Origin: Bryobacteraceae bacterium
GTDB lineage: Bacteria > Acidobacteriota > Terriglobia > Bryobacterales > Bryobacteraceae
Assembly: GCA_041394945.1 (NCBI GenBank)
Contig: JAWKHH010000001.1
Coordinates: forward strand, 558,001-622,000
Length of the DNA: 64,000 nt
Direction: 5' to 3'
The notes beneath the pieces were generated by a model. The model searched no databases, was not told the origin of the DNA, and saw only the letters and a list, made by a program, of their open reading frames with translations. Both the position numbers and the translations under genes were made by a program. Below, one piece after another: positions 56,632-64,000 of the stretch (the first letter of the stretch is position 1; each line of letters opens with the position of its first letter).

Positions 56632-59076
56632 ATGTCCAAGTCGCTCGTCATCGTCGAGTCACCGGCGAAGTCGAAAACCATCAGCAAGTACCTCGGCAAC
56701 GATTTCGTGGTGAAGGCCTCGCTCGGCCACATCAAGGATCTACCAAAGAAGGATCTGGCCGTGGATGTGGGTGGAGACTTCACACCGCAATATGAGGTTA
56801 TCGAGGGTAAACGTAAGCTGATCCAGGAGTTAAAGGCCGCCGCCAAGGAAGCCGAGAACATCTATCTGGCGGCTGACCCGGACCGGGAAGGGGAGGCCAT
56901 CTGCTACCACCTGGCCGAAGAGCTGGGGCCCAAAAAGGGCGACACGCCGCGCGTATTCCGGGTCCGCTTCAACGAAATCACGGCGAACGCCGTGAAGCGC
57001 GCCTTTGACCAGCCGATGGCCGTGGACCGCAACCTCGTGGACGCCCAGCAAGCCCGGCGCGTACTGGACCGGCTCGTGGGGTACCAGATCTCTCCGCTCC
57101 TGTGGGACAAGGTCCGCCGCGGACTGTCGGCAGGGCGCGTCCAGACCGTGGCCCTTCGCCTCATCGTGGACCGCGAGCGCGAGATTCGCGCCTTCATCAA
57201 GGAAGAATACTGGACGATCGACGTCAGCCTCAACGCCGAGAAGCCGCCCATTCTGAAGGCGCGGCTGGCGAAGAAAAACGGGCAGAACCTGGAGATCGGC
57301 ACCGAAGCCGAATCGGCGGCGATCGTGACCGCGCTCGACGGCGCCAAGTACACCGTGCAATCGGTGGGGACGAAGGAAAAGCGCCGCAATCCGGTGCCGC
57401 CGTTTATCACCTCCACCCTGCAGCAGGAATCCGCGCGGAAACTGCGGTTTTCGGTGAAGCGCACGATGGGGCTGGCCCAACGGCTCTACGAAGGCGTGGA
57501 ACTCGGCGCGCAGGGCGCGGTGGGTTTGATCACCTACATGCGTACCGATTCGACACGCGTTTCCGACGATGCCCTCCGCGAGGTCCGCGAGTTCATCCCG
57601 AAGCGCTTCGGCCCGGACTATCTGCCGGCCGAACCGAACCGGTTCAAGAGCAAGAAGGATGCGCAGGACGCGCACGAAGCGATCCGGCCGACCTCGGTGG
57701 AACTCACTCCGGAGGTGGTCTCCAAGCATCTCTCCGAAGACGAGTTGAAGCTATACCGGCTGGTCTGGACGCGCTTCGTGGCGTCGCAGATGGCGCCCGC
57801 GGTCTTCGATCAGACAACCATCGACGTGACCGCGCCGGGCTCCGACAACGCCCAATACATGTTCCGGGCCACCGGCAGCGTGCCGAAGTTCGACGGCTTC
57901 CTCGCCGTCTACCAGGAAGGCAAGGATCAGAAGGACGAAGAGGATGAGGAGCTGAAGCACAAGCTCCCGCGCGTGACGCAGGGCGAAGAGCTGAAGTTCA
58001 AGGCGATCGAGCCCGAGCAGCACTTCACGGAGCCGCCGCCGCGATTCACCGAAGCCACGCTCGTCAAGGAACTGGAAGCAGACGGCGTCGGCCGCCCATC
58101 AACCTACGCCTCGATCCTCTCGACGATTCAGGACCGCGGCTACGTCACCAAGCTCGGCGGCAAATTCGCGCCGACGGAGCTTGGCTTCGTGGTCACCGAT
58201 CTGCTCGTGAAGAACTTCGACGACATCTTCGACGTGAAGTACACGGCGCGTATGGAGAACGAGCTCGACGAGATCGAAGAGGGCAAGATCGACTGGCGCG
58301 CGGCGATGGTGGAGTTCTACGAAAAATTCAAGACAGACCTGGTGCGCGCCGAGTCCGAGATGGAAGACATCAAGCGGATGGAGAAGCCCACCGATCTCAT
58401 CTGCGACAAGTGCGGCAAGCCAATGGTGCTGCGCTGGGGCAAGCACGGATCATTCGTCGGCTGCTCTGGATATCCAGAGTGCACCAACACGCGTGAGCCT
58501 TCGCCCGACATGGTGGAGGGCGAGACCGGCGCCACGGAGTTCTCCGAGCAGGACGAAGTCGAGTACTGCCAGAACTGCGGCCGCGAGATGGTCCTGAAGA
58601 AGGGCCGTTTCGGACAGTTCTACGCCTGCACCGGCTATCCCGATTGCAAGACCACCAAGCCGCTCGGCGGCGAGCAGAAGAAACCGGACCAGCCCCTTGA
58701 GGAACAGTGCCCGGTCTGCGGCAAGAACCTGGTGCTCAAGACGGGACGGTTCGGCGAGTTCACCGCCTGCAGCGCCTACCCGACCTGCAAGTACGTGAAG
58801 CAGAAGACGATCGGCGTGAAGTGCCCGACCTGCCATGAGGGCGACATCATCGAGCGTCGGTCCAAGCAAGGGAAGACGTTTTTCGGCTGCAACCGCTATC
58901 CGGATTGCGATTTCGTCGCGTGGGGCAAGCCGATCGCGGAGAAGTGCCCGAACTGCGGCGGGGCGTACCTGATCGAGAAGTACCTGAAGTCCGGCGCCTG
59001 GGCGCAGTGCCCGGACAAGGAATGCAAGTTCAAGCGGGAACTGGTGGTGGCTGAGCCGGCTGAAGCCGCCGGATGA
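56632..59076 (+). CDS. topA: DNA topoisomerase I with five C-terminal zinc ribbons
   Basis: This 814-residue protein has the TOPRIM domain (VIVESPAKSKTISKYLG; AADPDREGEAICYH), the 5Y-CAP region with active-site Y302 (GLITYMRTDST), and a long C-terminus with about five CxxC..CxxxxxxC zinc ribbons (CDKCGKPM, CQNCGREM, CPVCGKNL, CPTCHEGD, CPNCGGAY). It relaxes negative supercoils; the ribbons bind single-stranded DNA. GCAGGAG lies 3 bases before the ATG. It overlaps the next gene by 4 bases. Confidence 0.97.
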   Translation: MSKSLVIVESPAKSKTISKYLGNDFVVKASLGHIKDLPKKDLAVDVGGDFTPQYEVIEGKRKLIQELKAAAKEAENIYLAADPDREGEAICYHLAEELGPKKGDTPRVFRVRFNEITANAVKRAFDQPMAVDRNLVDAQQARRVLDRLVGYQISPLLWDKVRRGLSAGRVQTVALRLIVDREREIRAFIKEEYWTIDVSLNAEKPPILKARLAKKNGQNLEIGTEAESAAIVTALDGAKYTVQSVGTKEKRRNPVPPFITSTLQQESARKLRFSVKRTMGLAQRLYEGVELGAQGAVGLITYMRTDSTRVSDDALREVREFIPKRFGPDYLPAEPNRFKSKKDAQDAHEAIRPTSVELTPEVVSKHLSEDELKLYRLVWTRFVASQMAPAVFDQTTIDVTAPGSDNAQYMFRATGSVPKFDGFLAVYQEGKDQKDEEDEELKHKLPRVTQGEELKFKAIEPEQHFTEPPPRFTEATLVKELEADGVGRPSTYASILSTIQDRGYVTKLGGKFAPTELGFVVTDLLVKNFDDIFDVKYTARMENELDEIEEGKIDWRAAMVEFYEKFKTDLVRAESEMEDIKRMEKPTDLICDKCGKPMVLRWGKHGSFVGCSGYPECTNTREPSPDMVEGETGATEFSEQDEVEYCQNCGREMVLKKGRFGQFYACTGYPDCKTTKPLGGEQKKPDQPLEEQCPVCGKNLVLKTGRFGEFTACSAYPTCKYVKQKTIGVKCPTCHEGDIIERRSKQGKTFFGCNRYPDCDFVAWGKPIAEKCPNCGGAYLIEKYLKSGAWAQCPDKECKFKRELVVAEPAEAAG

Positions 59077-59411
59077 CTCTGGAGCTCGAGCGGGACAATT
59101 TCGGGCGGCTGATCTGCACAATTGAGGACGGCGAGCGCCGGGCGACGGTGACGTCGCACACGATGGATGCGCTCGCCGAGTGGCTGGAGGCGATCGAGAA
59201 CACGCCGCCCGCCGGCTACGTCGATTGCTACTGGTCCGAGTCGGCGGGGAATTATCGTTGGATGTTCCGGACGGTGGGCGATCTGCTGCGGATCTACATC
59301 ACGTGGGGCAGCGGCGCCGGTGCGGGTTGGGAGCACATCTTCAGCGGCGACTACGACGCGGTGGAGTTCCGGAGCGCCGCCCGCGCCGCGGCGTTGGTGG
59401 TGAGCCGGTAG
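59073..59411 (+). CDS. Unknown 112-residue protein translationally coupled to topA
   Basis: This 112-residue protein has no signal, no membrane helix and no metal motif. The sequence is rich in aromatic residues (YVDCYWSESAGNYRWMF; LLRIYITWGSG) with alternating beta strands and a central acidic helix (SHTMDALAEWLEAIEN). I do not recognise the family. The start shares 4 bases with the topA stop (ATGA), so its production follows topoisomerase I; a role as a small binding partner is possible but only inferred. Confidence 0.75.
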   Translation: MTLELERDNFGRLICTIEDGERRATVTSHTMDALAEWLEAIENTPPAGYVDCYWSESAGNYRWMFRTVGDLLRIYITWGSGAGAGWEHIFSGDYDAVEFRSAARAAALVVSR

Positions 59412-59422
59412 GCAGCGCTGCA

Positions 59423-59911
59423 TCACGGGATACGGGTCGCCCGCGAGGATTCGGCCACAGTGCTCACCAGCCGCTCCAGGAACGCCGCCTGCGCCGCATT
59501 GACCTTCACCCGCGCCTCATCAACCGAAAACCACGCCGCTCGATCCACCTCCGGAAACTCCCGCCTCCGCCCGGACCGCGGCGGCCACTCCATCTCGAAG
59601 GTATTGCCGCGCACTTCCGCCGGATCGAGATTCGGGGCCGCGCACACAAACCCATGGACGACCTTCCCCGACCGCTGCCGCACACTCCCGAGCGGCACCA
59701 GCGCGTCCGGGCAAGCAAAGCCCGTTTCCTCGGCGAACTCCCGCCGCGCGGCATCCTCAGCGGACTCCACCCGCGCATCGAACTCGCCCTTTGCGATCGA
59801 CCACGCGCCCTCATCCTTTCGCGCAAAGAACGGCCCGCCCGGATGCACCAGAAACACCTCGAGCGCACCCTCACGAATGCGAACGGGAAGGACGCCGGCG
59901 CTTTCGCGCAT
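59423..59911 (-). CDS. Nudix hydrolase (COG4119-like)
   Basis: This 162-residue protein starts MRESAGVLPVRI and continues FLVHPGGPFFARKDEGAWSI. The Nudix box is present with one extra residue: GEFDARVESAEDAARREFAEETGF. Later FEMEWPPRSGRRREFPEVDRAAWFS matches the COG4119 subfamily, whose substrates are nucleoside-diphosphate derivatives. The ATG at 59911 is 8 bases from the stop of the aldo/keto reductase gene, so both probably share a transcript. Confidence 0.88.
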   Translation of the reverse strand: MRESAGVLPVRIREGALEVFLVHPGGPFFARKDEGAWSIAKGEFDARVESAEDAARREFAEETGFACPDALVPLGSVRQRSGKVVHGFVCAAPNLDPAEVRGNTFEMEWPPRSGRRREFPEVDRAAWFSVDEARVKVNAAQAAFLERLVSTVAESSRATRIP

Positions 59912-59919
59912 CCGCTTCG

Positions 59920-60876
59920 TCAGGCGTCGTCGCCATCGTGATGCGGCCGCACGGCCCGCGCCCCGGCCGGAGGCTTCTTGTACGTCTCCACCTTCACGCC
60001 GACCGGCCCCTGCTTCGTCCGATCGAGCAGAGAGGAAATCTCCTTGGGCGACATCTTCTGGAACGTCTTGCACGCAGCGACGTTCTGCTCGAGCTGCTCC
60101 ACGGTCTCCACCCCTGACACCAGCGTATGGATATCGTGGCTCCAGGAAAACCGCAGGCACTCGGGGATCGTAGCCACCTGGTTTTTCGTGATGTTGCCGA
60201 TCGCGTTCGATTTCATCGCGATCCGCCCCAGCCCGGCCGCGGCGGCCTTCGGCAGGAAGTTCTCGATGAAGCTCAGGTAGTGCGGGTCAATCAGGTTCAC
60301 CGGGTGCTGCACCGTCTCCCATCCGTCGAACCCGGCGAGCAGGCGCTGGTGGACCGTGTAGTCGTGGTGCCCGGTGAAACCGATGTGCCGCACCTTGCCC
60401 TGCTTCTTGGCGAGCACGAAGGCCTCGAGCGAACCGTTGGGCCCGAAGATCCGGTCCACTTCGTCGTGCCGCGCGACCTCGTGGCACTGCCACAGGTCGA
60501 GGTAGTCCGTGTTCATGCGCTTGAGCGTCTGTTCGAGCTGGCGCATGGCTTCGTCGCGCGTGCGAAGCTGCGCCTTCGACATGAGGATGATCTTCTGGCG
60601 CCGGCCGCCGGTGAGCGCTTTCCCGTAGAAGGTATCGCTCAGTCCGTCGTGATACTTGTGGGCGCTGTCGAAGAAGAGGACGCCGAGATCGATGGCGCGG
60701 TGAATGATCTTCACGGCGTTGGCTTCCCCGCCCTTGGCCATATGGAATCCGCCGAGGCAGAAGCGCGACACGGTGAGTCCGCTCTTGCCGAGCGTTACCG
60801 TCGGCATTTCGGCGGCGAGCGCGGCGCGCGTTACGGCGAGCGTCGCCGGAGCGGTGAGAAACGTTCTTCGCTGCAT
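59920..60876 (-). CDS. Tat-exported aldo/keto reductase
   Basis: This 318-residue protein has a twin-arginine signal (MQRRTFLTAPATLAVTRAALAAE), then the AKR barrel with the tetrad in FFDSAHKYHDGLSD (Asp/Tyr), ILMSKAQ (Lys) and LWQCHEV (His). Cofactor is presumably NADP(H). Export of an NADP-dependent enzyme is unusual, though some acidobacterial AKRs carry such signals. ATG 60876 lies 4 bases from the pelG stop, with a TACAGT element 6 bases before it. Confidence 0.88.
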   Translation of the reverse strand: MQRRTFLTAPATLAVTRAALAAEMPTVTLGKSGLTVSRFCLGGFHMAKGGEANAVKIIHRAIDLGVLFFDSAHKYHDGLSDTFYGKALTGGRRQKIILMSKAQLRTRDEAMRQLEQTLKRMNTDYLDLWQCHEVARHDEVDRIFGPNGSLEAFVLAKKQGKVRHIGFTGHHDYTVHQRLLAGFDGWETVQHPVNLIDPHYLSFIENFLPKAAAAGLGRIAMKSNAIGNITKNQVATIPECLRFSWSHDIHTLVSGVETVEQLEQNVAACKTFQKMSPKEISSLLDRTKQGPVGVKVETYKKPPAGARAVRPHHDGDDA

Positions 60877-60880
60877 GGCT

Positions 60881-62305
60881 TCACTGTACTGCGATCCGCG
60901 AACCGGCGCCACCGGAAAGGGTCCGGGTCGAGAGCGCGGGATTGGTGAGCACCATGCTCACATAGGGGAGCCGGCCGAGATAGCCCGCCGTGGCGAGGAA
61001 CGCGGCGAGGAACGCCAAAGCCGAAGCCATCAGGTATCCCCAGCCGTACCATGCGAATCCGAAATGAAGCGACAGGAGCGTGAACCCCGTGTTCAACGCG
61101 AGGAACAGCCCGTAGCAGGCCAGCGCCACGCGGTGCAGTTCGAAGTAGCCGAGCACGATGCCAAGAAACAGCAGCATCATGTGAAACCCCGCGCCCACCA
61201 CGCCGAGGCGGAAGATGCCGTACTGGCTGAGGTTCAAGTGCATCGCCTCGAACAGCCGCGGCGCAGCCAGAATCGCCGCCGCCGCGATCCCGGTCTGCAT
61301 CAGCGCCAGCGTCCGCCCCGTGCGCCAGATACACCCGGCGATCTCCTCCTGCCGCTCGAGGATCGTCTCCCAGGACCCGTGTTCCAATATCGAGCGGAAA
61401 AACGCCCGGTAGCGCTCGAAGAACTCCGTCTCCGCCTCCACGACAAAGAACGCGAGCGACGGCAGAATCGTGAGGTAGGCGAAGAACATCGCCGTGTCGT
61501 AATCGGGGTAGGAGACCAGGCCGTTGGGAAGCGCCGTCCGCTCCGTGGCCATCCACATCACCCACTTGTCCGCCCAGATGGCCGTATTGTAGACGAGCGC
61601 CGAAAGCGCGAGCATCCGGTGGCGACGAAATCCCTCGAGGAAGGCGAGCGGCGCGCGCGCCGGATGGCGATACTCGGCGAGCGCCCGCGCGATCAGGGCG
61701 AACAAGGTGAACGACAGCCCGGCCGTGAACCCGGCCAGCATCCCGGCGAGCCCGAAGTACGGGCCGAGCCAGCCGACACCGGCCAGCCCGAGCGTGAGGC
61801 CGAGCCCGAACGCGCGCGTCACGGCCTGGTGATTCTTGAGAGCCGTGGAGAAGACCGTGGCGATCCAGATACCGCCGATGACCACGGCATTGACGATGGC
61901 GAGCGTCTTCACCGCCGGCGCCGTTTCGGGCCGCGCCAGGTAGAACAGGGCGGCCGGCGGCGCGACGACGGCGGTGGTGAGCCCGAGCGCGCCGACGAGC
62001 ATTCCGGTTACGCCCGACAGGTCCCGCGAGAAGATGGCGTCGGCGAGAAATCGCGTGGCCACCGCCGCGATGGGCGCCGCCGCGATGAGCGAAAAGCCGA
62101 AGTTGTAGAGAACGATGCCCTGGAAGGTGGCTCGGTCCAGCGGCGAAAGCCGAGCCGGCGCCACGATGTTCACCGCGGCGAGCGCGATGACGGTCATCAG
62201 CCACGGGCCCGCCGCGGCGACGCCGGCGTGGAAGTAGCCCTGCGCGAGCCCGGAAAGGTCGCCCCGCGCCGCGAGCTTGCGAAGTTCGAATCCGATGCCG
62301 GCCAT
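60881..62305 (-). CDS. pelG: PelG, inner-membrane flippase-like Pel polysaccharide exporter
   Basis: This 474-residue protein starts MAGIGFELRKL, the characteristic PelG N-terminus, followed by about 12 membrane helices (for example GPWLMTVIALAAVNIVAP and LNTGFTLLSLHFGFAWYG). PelG is thought to move the Pel polysaccharide across the inner membrane together with PelD/E. It starts 4 bases after pelF ends, so the two are coupled. Confidence 0.93.
   Translation of the reverse strand: MAGIGFELRKLAARGDLSGLAQGYFHAGVAAAGPWLMTVIALAAVNIVAPARLSPLDRATFQGIVLYNFGFSLIAAAPIAAVATRFLADAIFSRDLSGVTGMLVGALGLTTAVVAPPAALFYLARPETAPAVKTLAIVNAVVIGGIWIATVFSTALKNHQAVTRAFGLGLTLGLAGVGWLGPYFGLAGMLAGFTAGLSFTLFALIARALAEYRHPARAPLAFLEGFRRHRMLALSALVYNTAIWADKWVMWMATERTALPNGLVSYPDYDTAMFFAYLTILPSLAFFVVEAETEFFERYRAFFRSILEHGSWETILERQEEIAGCIWRTGRTLALMQTGIAAAAILAAPRLFEAMHLNLSQYGIFRLGVVGAGFHMMLLFLGIVLGYFELHRVALACYGLFLALNTGFTLLSLHFGFAWYGWGYLMASALAFLAAFLATAGYLGRLPYVSMVLTNPALSTRTLSGGAGSRIAVQ
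60883..60888 (-). promoter_or_regulatory. -10-like TACAGT upstream of the aldo/keto reductase gene
   Basis: On the minus strand TACAGT (60888-60883) ends 6 bases before ATG 60876, inside the 3' end of pelG. No -35 is seen. It may give the reductase its own transcript. Confidence 0.35.
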
Positions 62306-62309
62306 CTCG

Positions 62310-63875
62310 TCAGGCCACCTTTCCCCGCGCCGGCCGCGCTGGCGCGTCCGGCAGGTCGATGGTCTCGCGATACAGGCGCGAGTAGGCCGCGTCAAGCGTC
62401 GCTTTGTTGTAGTAGCGGCCGAGCCGCGCGCGGATCGTGCGCCCGCAGCGGGTATGGAAAGCGCGGTCGGTGAGCAGGCGCTCGATGGCCGAAGCCGTGG
62501 CCGCCGGGTCGGCGAGCGGTGTCACGATGCCGCCCGGGCCGAGCGCCGGCTGCTCGCGCGCCGAACCGAGGATCATCTCTTCGCACGAGCCGACATTGGT
62601 GGCCACTGTCGGGATGCCCCACGCGCCGGCTTCGAGGATCACCAGCGGCTGGGCCTCGGAGATCGACGTCAGCACCAGCACGTCGATTTCGGGCAGATAG
62701 TCGTTGAGCTTCACCCTGCCCATGAACTGGACCGTGTCTTCGAGTTCCAAGTACCGCACCATCGCACGGCACTGCGCGTCGTACTCGGGGTCCTCGTCGG
62801 TTGGCCCGAGGATCCACGCCCGCAGCGCCGGCACAACCTCTCGAAGCTGCTCGCAGGCGCGGATGAAGGTCTTGATGTCCTTGATCGGCACCACGCGCCC
62901 GATCAGCGCGATCGTCGGCCGCCGCTCCTCGCGCGGCTTCACGGCCGGCACGTCAGCCAGGTGGATGCCGTTCGGGATCACCGTCATGCGCGCGGGGTCC
63001 GCCCCGTCGGCGCGCTGGAGCGGCTGGTTGCCCTCGTAGAGCGTGATGATGCGCGCGCTCGCCTCGTAGCAGGCGCGCGCGTAGCCGGAGAACATCCCGA
63101 TCCAAAGATCGCGCACGTTGCCGATAGCGTTCTCGAGCGTCAACCTCCCGGCGCCGGCATCGTGCAGCCAGTTCGCCATCGCGATCTCGACCCGCCGCTC
63201 GTTCATGTAGATCCCGTGCTCGGTCAGCAGGCACGGGCGGCCCGTTTCGAGATGCGCGCGCGCCGCCAGCACGCCCGCGTACCCGGTGCAGATCGTGTGA
63301 TAGGCCCGCGCCCTTGGCAGTTCCGGCAACAGCATCGAGTAGAGCCCGCCGAGCAGCGCGCGCCAGCCCCAGAAATGCTGCAGGAACGAGGCCTGCGGCA
63401 TCGTCCGCTGGTACAGCCGCGCCTCGAGCGCGAGCGCTTGCTCGGAGTCGAGCAGCGAGAGCGAGCCGAGCCGCCCTCGGAGCGGCGCCATCGCGCCCAG
63501 AATCTCGGCGAGTTCGGCCAGTCCCCCGCCCCGCTGGAGACGCTCGAGCGGACCCTCGACCGCGCCGAAGAACCGTTCGAGCGCGCCAGCGAAGCCGCGC
63601 GACCTCCCCGGCAGCCAGCGTTCCGGAATCCACCGCCCGGGCGAGTCACCGCTCGGCACTTGCTGGAGGACGATATCCGTCACTCCCCGGACATTCGGCG
63701 GCAGAGTATAGCGCGACTCGGTGCGCGAACCCAGCGGGATGATCGCCACGATATCGAAGGTGAGCCCGGGCTGCGAATGAATCAAGTCGTGCACCCAGCT
63801 CGAGACACCCCCGGTGACATACGGATACGTGCCCTCAAGGATCAGGCAGATGTCGGCTTCCTGTTGCGGCATCAT
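62310..63875 (-). CDS. pelF: PelF, GT4 glycosyltransferase of Pel polysaccharide synthesis
   Basis: This 521-residue protein has the GT-B layout: N-terminal LILEGTYPYVTGGVSSWVHDLI typical of PelF, middle ICTGYAGVLAARAHLETG, and the C-terminal nucleotide-sugar binding domain (VIPNGIH; LIGRVVPIKDIKTFIRA; LTSISEAQPLVILEAGAWGIPTVATN). It polymerises Pel polysaccharide from UDP-sugars in the cytoplasm. The start is ATG 63875 or 63872, overlapping the stop of the upstream gene. Confidence 0.93.
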   Translation of the reverse strand: MMPQQEADICLILEGTYPYVTGGVSSWVHDLIHSQPGLTFDIVAIIPLGSRTESRYTLPPNVRGVTDIVLQQVPSGDSPGRWIPERWLPGRSRGFAGALERFFGAVEGPLERLQRGGGLAELAEILGAMAPLRGRLGSLSLLDSEQALALEARLYQRTMPQASFLQHFWGWRALLGGLYSMLLPELPRARAYHTICTGYAGVLAARAHLETGRPCLLTEHGIYMNERRVEIAMANWLHDAGAGRLTLENAIGNVRDLWIGMFSGYARACYEASARIITLYEGNQPLQRADGADPARMTVIPNGIHLADVPAVKPREERRPTIALIGRVVPIKDIKTFIRACEQLREVVPALRAWILGPTDEDPEYDAQCRAMVRYLELEDTVQFMGRVKLNDYLPEIDVLVLTSISEAQPLVILEAGAWGIPTVATNVGSCEEMILGSAREQPALGPGGIVTPLADPAATASAIERLLTDRAFHTRCGRTIRARLGRYYNKATLDAAYSRLYRETIDLPDAPARPARGKVA

Positions 63876-64000
63876 GCGGCGCGGCCTCCGGCCCACAACG
63901 CGAGCGATTCGCGCAGCGGAATCGGCAGCAGTTCATCGGTGGCGCGGTGTTGCACCGAACGCGCCACGGTTTCGAGTTCCGCGTACCGGCCCAGCCGCGC
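63872..64000 (-). CDS. C-terminal end of the gene before pelF, presumably pelE (cut by window edge)
   Basis: Reading leftwards from the window edge, 42 codons without a stop end in TGA at 63872-63874, overlapping the pelF start. The residues include ARLGRYAELETVARSVQHR and ELLPIPLRESLALWAGGRA. The fragment is too short to name; its place directly before pelF makes pelE the likely identity. Confidence 0.6.
   Translation of the reverse strand, partial: ARLGRYAELETVARSVQHRATDELLPIPLRESLALWAGGRAA

Noticed and set aside
59414..59423. 10-bp palindrome GCAGCGCTGC between convergent genes
   Set aside because: It is too short and lacks a loop or T-tract; likely chance in this base composition.
1..64000. 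tRNA, rRNA, CRISPR array, integrase or complete IS
   Set aside because: No T-loop GGTTCGAATC-type sequence, no spaced short direct repeats and no transposase with a DDE or tyrosine motif were seen.

Overview
The window is high-GC, very dense bacterial chromosome: about 52 genes, no gap of 300 bases without a gene, and no rRNA, tRNA, CRISPR array or intact insertion sequence seen. The gene content points to a soil-type acidobacterium close to the Bryobacterales/Solibacter group. The indicators are Planctomycete-type cytochrome/DUF1549-DUF1553 proteins paired with DUF1501 proteins, Tat-exported sulfatases, an Oar-like TonB-dependent receptor with a carboxypeptidase-regulatory plug, CadC-type and TPR-kinase regulators, and many secreted amidohydrolases. 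This placement is an inference from content, not a measured phylogeny.

Layout. 1-1.85 kb: a sugar-acid pair (FAH-family dehydratase, cut by the left edge, and a 2,5-dioxovalerate-type aldehyde dehydrogenase). 1.9-8.1 kb: a repeat/helix-hairpin-helix secreted protein, a PerM-type permease, an ECF sigma / anti-sigma / secreted-protein operon, a Spy/CpxP-like protein and a CadC-like TPR regulator. 8.2-18.7 kb: two PSD1-cytochrome + DUF1501 pairs enclosing a mutarotase-like enzyme, a DUF481 outer-membrane protein and a small zinc-ribbon membrane protein. 18.8-19.5 kb: a VapBC-type toxin-antitoxin module with a clear palindromic operator. 19.5-23.3 kb: three translationally coupled amidohydrolase-fold genes, two without recognisable metal ligands. 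23.3-27 kb: Tat sulfatase, PIG-L deacetylase and a RibBA protein whose GTP-cyclohydrolase half looks degenerate. 27-31.7 kb: a TPR protein and an unusual 996-residue zinc-finger/proline-rich/membrane protein, apparently one operon. 31.8-40.3 kb: an enolase-superfamily enzyme, a second ECF sigma / anti-sigma / secreted-protein operon, a TPR Ser/Thr kinase, an FG-GAP protein divergent from a MetE-like/TolB-like pair. 40.4-46.6 kb: an HD-GYP/GAF/GGDEF c-di-GMP protein divergent from a sulfatase-DUF1080-amidohydrolase operon. 46.6-47.3 kb: a decayed DUF4351/Rpn-like gene and a long hairpin. 47.3-56.5 kb (minus strand): a small secreted protein, a two-component system, a PEP-mutase-family enzyme and gamma-glutamyltransferase, and the TonB receptor. 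56.6-59.4 kb: topA and a coupled 112-residue unknown. 59.4-64 kb (minus strand): Nudix, aldo/keto reductase, pelG, pelF and the end of the upstream pel gene.

The common theme is uptake and breakdown of complex organic matter by exported enzymes (sulfatases, DUF1080 and PIG-L proteins, amidohydrolases, cytochrome/DUF1501 pairs), regulated by many small signalling modules (two ECF cassettes, one two-component system, one kinase, one c-di-GMP protein), plus biofilm polysaccharide export (Pel). Two global patterns stand out: ten gene junctions are 4-base stop/start overlaps, and many operon-first genes carry a -10-like hexamer only 6-8 bases before the start codon, suggesting widespread leaderless mRNAs.
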